Source of the DNA: Dactylorhiza incarnata
Lineage: Eukaryota; Streptophyta; Magnoliopsida; Asparagales; Orchidaceae
DNA length: 64,000 nt
Assembly (NCBI GenBank): GCA_033032865.1
Contig: JAWHQI010000185.1
Span: forward strand, 3,534,001 to 3,598,000
Direction: 5' to 3'
Position 1 is the first letter of the stretch, and each line of letters starts with the position of its first letter. The notes below the pieces were generated by a model. That model was given only the letters and a program-made list of their open reading frames with translations, searched no databases and was not told the origin of the DNA. This document shows positions 22,312 through 34,711 of the stretch, piece after piece. The translations under genes were made by a program, and so were the position numbers.

Positions 22312-25300
22312 TGTCACAACCCGCATTTTCTCAGGAATTAAGAATATCAGAGGAAGAGAAAATACGTGTCATGATGCCACGTCATGCAGGAGACAACTGC
22401 AGACGCTCAGGCGGGATCCTATTACTTGATAATTGAAAACATGATTGCAGGATAATCATTATTTGAAATCATTTATTAGGGTTTAGAGTAAGAACTGTGT
22501 CTCTCAGTTCGTGGATCAACTACTCCACAGAGAAGATTATATATGTAACTGCAGCGGAAAACACTTGATTTAGTTCATTTAAGGTCCTATATGCACGTGA
22601 AGGCAGGACATAAAGTAGATGATATGCACTTATCTAGGCGTAGTATAAGTATAGAAAATATCTTTAGGTGACTTTAAAACTAAGGGTTTTAGTTAAAAAT
22701 GATGAGATGAAGATGAATGAAAAGCCATTTTATCACTATAATGCACCTAGTCATAAATCATTCCCAGAGAGTAAGGTATCAGATCTAAAAGCAGTGGCAT
22801 AAACTGGTAAGTAAACTATAAAGTATCAAAGAGGCACAATGGGCGTCAACAAGCTGACACTAACCCATTGGCCCAAACTAGCATGTCTGAACACAAGGAG
22901 AAGCAAACAACAACAACAACTACTACTACCTCGCAGTAGCGGGGTAAACAGCAGCTAAAAACTCCCGAAGACTTCGGGCTACTCCACTAACCGCTACGGC
23001 TCTGAAACCTGAGGCATTCAATAAACAAGAACGCCTCAGCAAGGGAAATGCAAGTGGCAAGAAATAAGGAAAAGACAAGCAATAAAGGCATACGGGGTAC
23101 CAACCCAAGCCTGATTCACTGAAAAAGAAGCTCTGAAACAAGGAGCTAAGCAAAGCACCAAGTACAACCAAATATCATAAGTAGAAGCAAGTATAAATTA
23201 ATTATCTTGTAAATTTTTCATACATGAGACTGATCAGCTCAAGTTAAACGGGTGCGGTTTCTTACCTCCGCAACCCAAAGCCTTAAATGGTGGGGGTTTC
23301 TAATACCCTATCACCCAAACACGGCCCACAGGAACACAGGCAACGCCTGCAGATCACGTCCGTGAAATGGCCACCGTGCAAAGCTAAAAGCATATATTCA
23401 TTTTAATTAAATCATTAAGACATGGGACGAAGCCCGAGAAACAATCAACAGGGATACCCTAAGAGATAGGGTCAAAGCAAGGCACACACCGATCAAGATG
23501 AATCACAAGCGAAACCAAAGATTTGCAAGATCACAGCAGGTTTAGAATTTTGATAGGAGGTAAACATGATCAAAGACGCAATGCAGTTATTAGCAACATC
23601 ACCGCATACTGCTAACATCACAAATACTAAGAAGAAACACCCTAAGGATAGGGTCACCATGAGATAACTGCTGATCAAACGATTCATAAGGGGAAACTCG
23701 GAGTCATTGAACCAAAAAGGCAAAGGGGTTCAATCTCGAGGGATTCACGATCAAGGACACCCAAGAGACTTGGGCAAAACTCCTTGTACCCTTGTAAGAG
23801 GCACGAGGTTTCAAGAAGGAGGAGAAGTAATCAGAGGCATAACTCATGACGAATCATAAGAGTAAACTCAAACATTATCAGACCACCACGAGTAAAAGAA
23901 TTCAAGCAAAAGGGATTCAAGATCAGGAGCACCGAAGGGACACTGGCAATCATCCTGGTGCACTAGAGAGGACACAAGCTTAAAACATGGAAATCACAAC
24001 GAAATCACATGCGCACCTGGCGGGGTTCCAAGGGGCCACGCCCTGGCGGGGTCTTAGGGGCAGAGCCCCTAACGGGGTCCAAGGGGCAGCGCCCCTGGCG
24101 GTGGTCTCGCTGACCGATCAGCGAACGGGGTCAAGGGGCAGAGCCCTTGCGGGGTGCGGGGCAGAGCCCCGTACAAATTTCTGAAATCCCACCACCGGAA
24201 ACTGCACAAAATCACATCAAACGTGATCTTCCAAGACGAAAACATGGAGGGCAACACCAAGGTTTCTCGAGAAATGAAAAGGGCAAGGAATCGAGGACAT
24301 AACTCGAACACTAGGGAACAAAGGGCTGAGGATAAAGTTCTCGAGGACTCCATAGACAGAACAGAACCTCACGAGATATCAAAGAGTGCAGGTATGACAT
24401 TTCATGAGAAATCCAGAAGAAATCAAGGAGCAGGGAATCAAAGTTCTCGAGAACGCACTCATGTCTCGAGAAATCTACAGCAGAGACAATCATGTCTCGA
24501 GAAATCCAAAGGGCAGAGACAGTCATGTCTCGAGAAATCCAGAGGGCAGAGACAGTCATGTCTCGAGAAATCCAAAGGGCAGAGACAGTCATGTCTCGAG
24601 AAATCCAAAGGGCAGAGACAGTCATGTCTCGAGAAATCCAAAGCTGCTCTCGGGCTACAGCAAGAACAAGGGGATTGTATCGACCACGGTTTTCTCCAGG
24701 GAAAAACTAGATACCAGGGTAAGATTGAGGAGGAGGAAATCAAGGGGAGGTTCTAGATCTTAAGTTACTACACCAAACACACAAAACTCTTGCTAATCAG
24801 CATGACAAGAGCTCAAAACGAGCAAACCAACCGTCAAAAGAATCAAGAGAGAAAGAGGAAGAAACCACTTGCCTTAACCTTGCAGAACTCCACTAACTTC
24901 ACTCCGAAAGCCAAGGAAACTCCTGAGCACGGAAACCTGGAACGATTCGGACCAAAAGGAGGAGTTAGGCCACTACCAAAACTTCAAAACCTCCACGAAG
25001 AGAGACAAGCTTACCACTAAGACGAAGATCTCGCCGAGAGCTTTCCAAATCTTCAAACCAATCCCGATTCCGACCACTACAGCCCTAGAAATCACCGGCC
25101 GGAAGCTCTCCGAAGCTCCGCTCTCGCCCTAACCCTCGGCGGCTGATTTTGATCGAGGAAGGAGATGAATAGGGAAGGGAAGGATTTTAGGCTTATATAT
25201 AAACCTAATTTATTATTTAAATAATTAATTAATCCTCCAAATTACTTAAAACTGCGAGGGCGACCAAAACACCTCGGATTTCTATGAAATTCGCACCCTA

Positions 25301-25577
25301 ACTAAAACACGGCGCTACGAATCCAACGGCGAAGTCAGAATTCAATTCCGACAAGCCAAACTCCGGATAAAGCCTCCTGAAGCTAAAATCTTGATAATTA
25401 CTCCAAACCTTCACTTTAACTCGAAACGACGCGAAATCTCGCACGCTCGATCTGAATCACGAGCTCCAACTAAGCTAAGGCTCGAAACACTACCAAAAGA
25501 GCTGACGTAACGCTCTTACGTCAAAATTACGTCACAACGGGTACGTAAAATAATTGACGAAAATCAGGGGCGTTACA
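22312..25577 (-). repeat. Gypsy-array LTR 3 (inner, shared)
   Basis: 3266 bp. The extra 3 bp is one more CAA in a short CAACAACAA run near 22910. It shares the TACGTG change with LTR 2. The 33-bp repeat is at 24460-24638. Differences from LTR 2 are scattered and few. Confidence 0.92.
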
Positions 25578-25731
25578 GTCACTCCCCATAAATGAAGTTT
25601 CGTCCCGAAACTTGAAATCCACAGATCAAAAAAGATACAGAATCAAATCCAAGATTAGAAGACAGCAGCTTTCCTGAAAACTGCTACTATACGAAAAATC
25701 CACTTATCCAAGATGCTTAACACAAGCTCCA

Positions 25732-26031
25732 TCATAAACCACAAAATAATAATCTAATCACATCTTCCAAAATTTGGTTCATTTCTTCCGCCTGACCGAG
25801 GCATAAACCTAGAATCCTAACCTGACACGAAGCATAAAGGGCACACCAAGCAATCTGACGACTTCTTCCAAATAAAGCTCTGCTATTTCTCCATAGAATA
25901 TCCGATCTTAAATCGCACAAAGAGAGCACTCTTTGCCAAACCGACAACTGGGACCCATACAGAATCATGTCCTCCGGGGAATCTAGGTAACGAAGTCCAT
26001 TGAAATACTTCCCCACTTCCAGCTGGAACAT
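25732..26031 (-). pseudogene. Pol C-terminal remnant, array unit 3
   Basis: Same 99-residue frame as in units 1 and 2. The upstream polypurine tract of this unit is interrupted (TTTATGGGGAG). Confidence 0.4.
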
Positions 26032-26150
26032 CCAACGGGGTCAAACTAACTCCAGGCCTAATTGATCTACCTTAACGCGCTAGCAGGTATAACGTTCCAA
26101 AAACACAATTGGCTAAATCATTCTCATACCTGACTGCCGACTATCGGCTA

Positions 26151-26843
26151 TCAACCAAAATCACGCGCCTCACTACAGATCTTTGTTCGAATAACCTCAA
26201 ATGCGGAAATACAACATCTACTCTGGAGACGCTGCGAGTCGGGATCTTCCTTCTGACGCAGATCTACAAGGGCAAACCAAGAAGGCTCTTCAGCCTCTAA
26301 GCTCGAAGGCGCGGTACAACTACCGACTGGGATAAACATCAACATAAACTCCTCTACTAGGGACTGCACTGAGAGAATGAAGATATGCGCGGTCTTTCTA
26401 CTCAGGGCATCGGCCACCACATTGACCTTACCCGGATGGTACAGAATATCCACTTCATAATCCGCCACATACTCCAACCACCTCCGCTGGCGCAGATTCA
26501 GCTCCTTCTGGGTGAAGACATATTTCAGACTCTTAAGATCCGTATAAATCTTGCATGACGCTCCATAAAGAAGATGTCTCCAAAACTTCAAAGCATAGAT
26601 CACTGCGGCGAACTCTAAGTCATGCATAGAGTAATTCTTTTCATGAACTTTCAATTGTCTAGACCCATCAACGATCACCTTTCCTTCTTGCACCAAAACA
26701 CAACCTAAACCAAAAGAGATGCGTACAGAAAACAACATTCTCAACTCCTTCGATCGGCAAGGCCAACACCGGAGCACTACACAAACGCCTCTTTGATTCC
26801 CGAAAAGCTCCTTCGCACTAACCGCTCCAAACAAGAACGACAT
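26151..26843 (-). pseudogene. RNase H remnant, array unit 3
   Basis: Same dead RNase H as in units 1 and 2, with one visible residue change near the C-terminus (RLQSRCC for RLRSRCC). The first catalytic Asp is missing. Confidence 0.8.
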
Positions 26844-27201
26844 TCTTCTGGATAAACTTGGTTAAAGGTGCCGACAACACTGAAAATACTTGAACAAGCG
26901 GTTCATCAAGATTAAAAATGCAGAGGGTGCATTGCAATAAGACAAGCACCAGGCTCCAAAACAGAACGAACTCCACGCCTCTAACCGGCGGGAGACCAGG
27001 AAGGTCATCAGGAAAAACAACAGGAAACTCTCGCACCACCAGGACATCCTCGATACGCGGCGAACGCCTAACAGTTTCTACCACAGAAACAAGGTAAGCC
27101 AACAACCGGAATCTAACAGCTTCCGAGCACACACCGCAGAAAATATCGGGGAACACTGGCACGGAGGTCCTAGAAAAATACTCAAGGGATGACCGCATCA
27201 A
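26818..27201 (-). pseudogene. RT flank remnant with deleted RT core, array unit 3
   Basis: Same deletion fusion as units 1 and 2. Here the linker reads DLPGLPPVRGVEF, with Pro as in intact relatives, where units 1 and 2 have Ser. This unit therefore keeps the ancestral base at that site. Confidence 0.75.
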
Positions 27202-27213
27202 AACCGGACAACA

Positions 27214-27479
27214 AGTCCAAACTCGAAATCACGACAACGTCTTCTAGATTCAATACCTTAAGATCAGCAAAAGTCAACAAATCTCCTAAGAGAACGGGCA
27301 ACTCCGGACGCACAGGTTCGAGGATACCAAAACACCACAAGGATACTAAACGAGGAACGAATCGATTCCCAACACAGGGGTCAAACGGTGACGCTCAACG
27401 AATTCCTTGCTACGAACGAAAAGGGCAGCACCCGAATCGAAAAGAACACACGCTCAACAACGCTTTACCTTAAATCTCC
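27214..27479 (-). pseudogene. Aspartic protease remnant, array unit 3
   Basis: FDSGA at 27427-27441 in the same broken context as the other units. Confidence 0.6.
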
Positions 27480-27693
27480 CTATAAGCACGAAAAGAGAAA
27501 CTAGTTTAATTCAGCGAAATTAAGATCAAGTCAAAACTTAACAGCTAACTCGAAGGTCTAACCTGCGATTACTTGGGTCGAAGACTGCTTTTGCTCCTGG
27601 GTCAACGCTCAGCTTTCCTCTCCCTTCATCCTGATGCTGCGGCGGCGGCAAGGTTCGAAGCGGAACAGGCTGCAACGGGGGTTGAATCAGCGG

Positions 27694-28758
27694 GCATTGG
27701 AACTTCATGTGCCCCTTATACTTGCACTACAGGAAACACACCTCTCCCAAAGGAGTACTCTTTATTTCCAACACTCGCTGCTTCTCCTGAACTCCTTTCC
27801 CCTTAAAACACTTTTCAAACGGATGGCCAGAACGGCCACCGAAACTGCAGACATCGCCGCTTCTCTTCTTTGAAGCGGGGCTAGATACCTTGGGGCCTTC
27901 CCCCTCTTCAACTTTTCTCTTGCCCTTTCTCGTCAAAGCGCCTTCATTCTTGGCGATAACGATGGCCTCGGCTTTCAAAGCTGCTTCCACTGCCTCAGCA
28001 TAGCTCGCCCATCCATGAGCACCGGCTACATGCTGACTATCATTACGAAGTCCTCCCAATGATTGCTTCACTCTTCCTTCCCCCGAAGTTACTAGACCTA
28101 GAGCAAACTTGCTCGGCTTTCTAGGTTCAATCACAAATTCACTAACAGTGAATTGCCTCTGCTCCGGGTGCAGCAAATCATTCACCAAACAGTCTTGCTC
28201 AACCGACGACCGAAACTCCTTTAACAACATCGCCTTGAACGACTCCCATGAACATCCATCTACGAGGTTCTCCAATTCCCTAAACCACCAGCTCTTAGCA
28301 AGACCCTTCAGCTGGGAAGCGGCGACCGTTACCTTTTGGCCCGCAGAGATTCCTGCGTACTTAAAAATATCCTCGATGGCAACCAACCAGTCATCCAAAG
28401 CCATGAAATCAGCTCTTCCGCCAAACGTAGGGGGTCTTAATCGCCGAAAATGCGATATAACGTCCATTTCCGGAAGCATCTCTACAGGGGGAAACGAGGG
28501 AGCAGGAGGAGTAGGTACGGTCTGTCCTACTACTGGGGCCTGCGCTACGAATTGCTGCCCGGCACCGGCAGACAACAACCACTCAACCTGCGATTGCAGC
28601 GCAACCACCTGCTTGTACAGAGTCTCAAAACTTTGCTGCAGACTCTCAATCACGGCTTCACTCAACGCACCGGAAGACTCGCCTTCAAACTGGGGAGTCG
28701 ACCTAAACGCAACACGCTTCGGCGCCATCGCTGCTAAAACGCATATACCTCTAATCAA
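27694..28758 (-). pseudogene. Gag, array unit 3
   Basis: An open 343-residue frame (28758-27727) like unit 2, with small changes (FRSSVEQD for FRPSVEQD). The first knuckle has the same Cys-to-Gly loss. In the second knuckle (27694-27735) the second TAG of units 1 and 2 is TAT here, but the first Cys has become Phe, so this copy is also defective by a partly different route. Confidence 0.85.
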
Positions 28759-29068
28759 AACTTAGCCCTACACTAGAACTACACTGCTTGGTTCAGAACA
28801 TACGTATACAGATACTTTCCATTGCCACCACCTTTCTCTGATATTTTCATGATGCTATGCTAAATTTGGGGATGATACCATATCATCCCTCTTGACTCAT
28901 ATGCAAGGGTCATGAATGCATGAATGTTCTATTCATTTGAAAATCATGTGTGTACGTATGTCATCATGTAAATCTCTAGCTTGGCACGTGTGCTTATGCA
29001 ATGCTACATAAGGTATGTTGTGCTATGCAGTCTAATAAAGGCCTTAATGCATGTTATGAGCGGCGTAC

Positions 29069-29246
29069 ACATGAAATATTATGCATCCCATACTACATAA
29101 TATCGCATGTAACGAAAAAGAAAACGTGCTAATGGGCATCCATGTGATGGTGGTTATGCATCCCATACTACATAACCGTCACATGTTGCCACCTATGGTG
29201 GATCCATATACAAACACATATTATGCATCCCATACTACATAATATG
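29069..29246 (-). other. Three-hairpin leader module, array unit 3
   Basis: Same three hairpins as in unit 1. All stems and the CATCCCATACTA loops are intact. A 1-bp deletion (GAAACAAAC for GAAACCAAAC) lies outside the module near 29335. Confidence 0.75.
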
Positions 29247-29405
29247 CCCCATATACTTCTTATCATGCTATGAGTGTAGTGTTCGTGCTTCAGCCAAGAC
29301 GTACTGATGACACATCGGTGTGTGTATGCAATGAAACAAACAACTAAACTATATCAGAATTTGTTGCCCGACCGACTTGTCGAACAACCTCCCTCTGATA
29401 CCAAC

Positions 29406-32400
29406 TGTCACAACCCGCATTTTCTCAGGAATTAAGAATATCAGAGGAAGAGAAAATACGCGTCATGATGCCACGTCATGCAGGAGACAACTGCAGACGC
29501 TCAGGCGGGATCCTATTACTTGATAATTGAAAACATGATTGCAGGATAATCATTATTTGAAATCATTTATTAGGGTTTAGAGTAAGAACTGTGTCTCTCA
29601 GTTTGTGGATCAACTAGTCCACAGAGAAGATTATATATGTAACTGCAGCGGAAAACACTTGATTTAGTTCATTTAAGGTCCTATATGCACGTGAAGGCAG
29701 GACATAAAGTAGATGATATGCACTTATCTAGGCGTAGTATAAGTATAGAAAATATCTTTAGGTGACTTTAAAACTAAGGGTTTTAGTTAAAAATGATGAG
29801 ATGAAGATGAATGAAAAGCCATTTTATCACTATAATGCACCTAGTCATAAATCATTCCCAGAGAGTAAGGTATCAGATCTAAAAGCAGTGGCATAAACTG
29901 GTAAGTAAACTATAAAGTATCAAAGAGGCACAATGGGCGTCAACAAGCTGACACTAACCCATTGGCCCAAACTAGCATGTCTGAACACAAGGAGAAGAAA
30001 ACAACAACAACTACTACTACCTCGCAACAGCGGGGTAAACAGCAGCTAAAAACTCCCGAAGACTTCAGGCTACTCCACTAACCGCTACGGCTCTGAAACC
30101 TGAGGCATTCAATAAACAAGAACGCCTCAGCAAGGGAATTGCAAGTGGCAAGAAATAAGGAAAAGACAAGCAATAACGGCATACGGGGTACCAACCCAAG
30201 CCTGATTCACTGAAAAAGAAGCTCTAAAACAAGGAGCTAAGCAAAGAACCAAGTACAACCAAATATCATAAGTAGAAGCAAGTATAAATTAATTATCTTG
30301 TAAATTTTTCATACATGAGACTGATCAGCTCATGTTAAACGGGTGCGGCTTCTTACCTCCGCAACCCAAAGCCTTAACTGGTGGGGGTTTCTATTACCCT
30401 ATCACCCAAACACGGCCCACAGGAACACAGGCAACGCCTGCTGATCAAGTCCTTGAAATGGCCACAATGCAAAGCTAAAAGCATATATTCATTTTAATTA
30501 AATCATTAAGACACGGGACGAAGCCCGAGAAACAATCAACAGGGATACCCTAAGAGATAGGGTCAAAGCAAGGCACATACCGATCAAGATGAATCACAAG
30601 CGAAACCAAAGATTTGCAAGATCACAACAGGTTTAGAATTTTGATAGGAGGTAAACATGAGCAAAGACGCAATGCAGTTATTAGCAACATCACCGCATAC
30701 TGCTAACATCACAAATACTAAGAAGAAACACCCTAAGGATAGGGTCACCATGAGATAACTGCTGATCAAACGATTCATAAGGGGAAACTCAGAGTCATTG
30801 AACTAAAAAGGCAAAGGGGTTCAAGCTCGAGGGATTCACGATCAAGGACACCCAAGAGACTTGGGCAAAACTCCTTGTACACTTGTAAGAGGCACCAGGT
30901 TTCAAGAAGGAGGAGAAGTAATCAGAGGCATAACTCATGACGAATTATAAGAGTAAACTCAAACATTATCAGACCACCACGAGTAAAAGAATTCAAGCAA
31001 AAGGGATTCAAGATTAGGAGCACCGAAGGGACACTGGCAATCATCCTGGTGCACTAGAGAGGACACAAGCTTAAAACATGGAAATCGCAACGAAATCACA
31101 TGCGCACCTGGCGGGGTTCCAAGGGGCCGTGCCGTGGCGGGGTCTTAGGGGCAGAGCCCCTAACGGGGTCCAAGGGGCAGCGCCCCTGGCGGTGGTCTCG
31201 CTGACCGATCAGCAAACGGGGTCAAGGGGCAGAGCCCTTGCGGGGTGCGGGGCAGAGCCCCGTCCAAATTTCTGAAATCCCACCACCGGAAACTGCACAA
31301 AATCACATCAAACGTGATCTTCCAAGACGAAAACATGGAGGGCAACACCAAGGTTTCTCGAGAAATGAAAAGGGCAAGGAATCGAGGACATAACTCGAAC
31401 ACTAGGGAACAAAGGGCTGAGGATAAAGTTCTCGAGGACTCCATAGACAGAACAGAACCTCACGAGATATCAAAGAGTGCAGGTATGACATTTCACGAGA
31501 AATCCAGAAGAAATCAAGGAGCAGGGAATCAAAGTTCTCGAGAACGCACTCATGTCTCGAGAAATCTACAGCAGAGACAATCATGTCTCGAGAAATCCAA
31601 AGGGCAGAGACAGTCATGTCTCGAGAAATCCAGAGGGCAGAGACAGTCATGTCTCGAGAAATCCAAAGGGCAGAGACAGTCATGTCTCGAGAAATCCAAA
31701 GGGCAGAGACAGTCATGTCTCGAGAAATCCAAAGCTGCTCTCGGGCTACAGCAAGAACAAGGGGATTGTATCGACCACGGTTTTCTCCAGGGAAAAACTA
31801 GATACCAGGGTAAGATTGAGGAGGAGGAAATCAAGGGGAGGTTCTAGATCATAAGTTACTACACCAAACACACAAAACTCTTGCTAATCAGCATGACAAG
31901 AGCTCAAAACGAGCAAACCAACCGTCAAAAGAATCAAGAGAGAAAGAGGAAGAAACCACTTGCCTTAACCTTGCAGAACTCCACTAACTTCACTCCGAAA
32001 GCCAAGGAAACTCCTGAGCACGGAAACCTGGAACGATTCGGACCAAAAGGAGGAGTTAGGCCACTACCAAAACTTCAAAACCTCCACGAAGAGAGACAAG
32101 CTTACCACTAAGACGAAGATCTCGCCGAGAGCTTTCCAAATCTTCAAACCAATCCCGATTCTGACCACTACAGCCCTAGAAATCACCGGCCGGAAGCTCT
32201 CCAAAGCTCCGCTCTCGCCCTAACCCTCGGCGGCTGATTTTGATCGAGGAAGGAGATGAATAGGGAAGGGAAGGATTTTAGGCTTATATATAAACCTAAT
32301 TTATTATTTAAATAATTAATTAATCCTCCAAATTACTTAAAACTGCGAGGGCGACCAAAACACCTCGGATTTCTACGAAATTCGCACCCTAACTAAAACA

Positions 32401-32668
32401 CGGCGCTACGAATCCAACGGCGAAGTCAGAATTCAATTCCGACAATCCAAACTCCGGATGAAGCCTCCTGAAGCTAAAATCTTGATAATTACTCCAAACC
32501 TTCACTTTAACTCGAAACGACGCGAAATCTCGCACGCTCGATCTGAATCACGAGCTCCAACTAAGCTAAGGCTCGAAACACTACCAAAAGAGCTGACGTA
32601 ATGCCCTTACGTCAAAATTACGTCACAACGGGTATGTAAAATAATTGACGAAAATCAAGGGCGTTACA
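29406..32668 (-). repeat. Gypsy-array LTR 4 (5' LTR of the array in coding sense)
   Basis: 3263 bp. This is the only LTR that could drive the whole array from upstream. Its TATA box is TTATATATAA at 32285-32294. It has the most private substitutions (for example GTTTGTGGATC, GAAGAAAACAAC, CGCAACAGCGG, GGGAATTGCAAG). It keeps TACGCG, like LTR 1. The 33-bp repeat is at 31551-31729. The right target-site copy GCCGG follows at 32669. Confidence 0.92.
32285..32294 (-). promoter_or_regulatory. TATA box of the array's 5' LTR
   Basis: TTATATATAA about 375 bp inside the LTR in coding sense, in an AT-rich stretch between two GC-richer ones. Equivalent boxes lie at about 11006, 18098 and 25193 in the other LTRs. 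It defines a short U3 and a very long transcribed part. Confidence 0.55.
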
Positions 32669-33198
32669 GCCGGGGTCTTGATGGCCGAGTAGGTTGAACC
32701 CGGGGACGAGGACTATCTCTTCTGGCGAGAGGTACGAGCTCAGAGGAGGTGGCGAATCCGGCGTGGGAGGAGAGTCTGGAGGGGGCGGCGAGCCCAGCGG
32801 GGTGGTGCGCCTCCCAGGAATCGCAAGGAGATTCTCTCTGAAGAATGAAAAAGCTTAGTGCGGGAATTCTCAAGAAAAGGTAATTTCAGAATCTTACCGG
32901 TCGCAGCGAATGCGATAGGTCAAGAACCTCCATGTGGGCTGCCGAAGAGTTGCTTCCCCTGGGGGAAGGAAGGTGAGTACCTTCCATGGTCTCGCTTGTC
33001 TGGATTCCCGCTAGATACGCACTCTGTAGATCAAATGGTTAGCACAGAAATGGGAGAGAAAAGGCATGTGAATCCGAGTACCTGTCCGATGAATGCGGGT
33101 TCGTCCAGCATGTCCCGAAGGGAGGACTGTGTCATCCCGAAGTGTCCCCTCATGCAGGACGCCTACAAGCGAGCTTGAGCTTCTTCTAAGAGAGGCAT
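32669..33198 (-). pseudogene. 5' exons of the unrecognised multi-exon transposon-like gene, split by the gypsy array
   Basis: Minus-strand ATG at 33198 opens an exon (33198-33082; MPLLEEAQARL, a TAG, then RGHFGMTQSSLRDMLDEPAF) ending in a GT donor. Further exons are 33023-32981 (AYLAGIQTSETME), 32958-32898 and 32837-32669, all with AG acceptors and GT donors. The last is Pro-rich (PPPPDSPPTPDSPPPLSSYL), ends EEIVLVPGFNLLGHQD and is cut by the array. The reading continues at 8127. I do not know the family. The coupling to the Transposase_28-like gene at 5269-7014 and the same strand suggest a two-gene mobile unit. Confidence 0.5.
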
Positions 33199-33272
33199 CT
33201 TCAGAAAATGCAGTTGTAGTAGTAAAGAAAAATAAAGTAAGAAAGGGGTCCCTCGTCGCCCAGAGACATTAG

Positions 33273-33280
33273 TATTTATA
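33273..33280 (-). promoter_or_regulatory. TATA box of the 32669-33198 gene
   Basis: TATAAATA on the minus strand, 75 bp upstream of the ATG at 33198. The spacing suits a short leader. Confidence 0.45.
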
Positions 33281-34132
33281 TCACCGGGGGTGGGACCCAC
33301 CAAAGATCCGGCGAACACAAAGGGTTGGATGTTTCTTCATGAGCTTAGCATAATCTCGCAAAGTTTGGGGATCGTGTACAACCAAGTGTTCACGGACTCG
33401 TTGAGAAATCAATCACAGGTAATTCAGGGAGTACTTGCAGACTCGCGGCGAGTACCTTGACAAGGCTGGGCGAGGAGAATCAGAGACTCACGAGTAGTGA
33501 GAGGCGATAACATGATTGTTTTGAAGACTGCTCTGGGGTGCATTTAGCCAGGGCTATTCAGATGAGGTCTCACAGCAATAGTCTGACGAGGCAAGTGAGG
33601 GCTCCCCTCCACTCGCAAGAGGGGATCTCGCGAGCCCAGCTTGTAGAGAGATTGTCAAGTGGCGCCTTCATGGGCCACTCGCCCACCAAGGGGTGCAGGT
33701 TAATTTAGCCCGGTACCCCTAGTGGGCTGCTAATAGACCTTCAGAACAACAGAGTTTGGCTGTTAGCAGGCCAATTTGGGGTGCGTTTAGTAAAACCAAA
33801 AGGCGGAATCACGCTATTAGCAGACCAGACTAGAAGAGCTATAAATATACCTTGAAGGGCACCTTTGGAGAGGTTTCCAGTTTCTTGGCTTCTTCCTCCC
33901 TAGGTTCATTGGTTAGCACCTCAGGCTCTCAAAGGTGCCCAACTTCAGCTTTGGCTTGGCAGGTGAAGCGCTCTAAGATCTTCCGGGTGTGTGGAGGGAC
34001 CTCCGAGCTGTAGCCAAGGGTCTGTGTTAAGCTCTCAGTCTCCGGTCTGTTGCCTCCGCGAGATTAGTAGGTGTTACCTGCCACCTCTAAGGGGTCCGAT
34101 CTCCTCATTGGGGCCAAGTCTTGGTTCCAACA
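33281..34132. other. Upstream region of the minus-strand gene pair
   Basis: No coding frame or RNA gene is seen. In minus sense the stretch begins at 34132 with TGTTGGAACCAAG, which looks like an LTR-type terminus and abuts the truncated Copia-2 LTR. This may be the outer end of the unit carrying the two genes. A plus-strand CTATAAATATACC lies at about 33839. No PBS is seen before the ATG, so an LTR is not proven. Confidence 0.35.
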
Positions 34133-34709
34133 TGCGGTTCTTCGTATACTTCTCTAAGAGATTCATATATGGAGTTTTTATACTATTGATATTTATTTCA
34201 CATCTTTTCTTGTAATCGTTTAGTGAATTCGCCTCATGTTGGCGACTATGTTTGGGTAGGACTTAGGACTGAAATTGGCCTCATGTTGGCGACTAGCTCT
34301 AGGTTAGGTCTAGGGGGTGCTCAAGGCCATATCCGAGGAAGGATCAGCTAGACCGGGTTAATGCCGTATCCGGGGAAGGATAGGCTAAATCCACCGGTTC
34401 GTTGGGATACAAGTCGGGATAAAAAACAAAAAGGGATTTTTACTTATTCGCCTTTGATTTCTAGCGTCATAGAAATTTAGTTTTGTAATCAAGTTTTATC
34501 AATAATAATCATGTCTCTTTTTGTAATGAAATTAATTTACTCTTCATTTCTCTAAATTGTTTATTTCTGACTCTTTCATTATAAAACAATTTAGATATTC
34601 ATTCTAAATCAGTATTTTGATCTCTTATTATTTCAAGTTTATCAAATTACAACAAAAGTTTTAAAACCCTTATTCACCCCCACCTATAAGGGCGCATACA
34701 GATCCAACA
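34133..34709 (+). repeat. Copia-2 5' LTR, 3' part only
   Basis: Matches the 3' LTR from about 40068 onward (CTTCGTCTACTTCTC region). It has CGCC...GGCG-like and TATCC...GGATA hairpin words, a poly-C segment and the terminal GATCCAACA. The start is missing. Confidence 0.8.
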
Positions 34710-34711
34710 AG

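Larger units (their letters stand above)
8128..32668 (-). mobile_element. Head-to-tail array of a non-autonomous Ty3/gypsy element: four LTRs, three internal regions
   Basis: The LTRs are at 8128-11390, 15220-18482, 22312-25577 and 29406-32668. The internal regions are 11391-15219, 18483-22311 and 25578-29405. The period is 7092 bp for the first two units; the third differs by +3 and -1 bp. Coding sense is the minus strand. Each internal region has an RNA leader, gag, and pol remnants lacking the RT core and integrase core, so the family could move only with proteins from elsewhere. Neighbouring units share LTRs, as expected from unequal recombination between LTRs after one insertion. An assembly artefact cannot be excluded from sequence alone, but unit-specific substitutions speak against simple duplication of reads. 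Confidence 0.93.
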
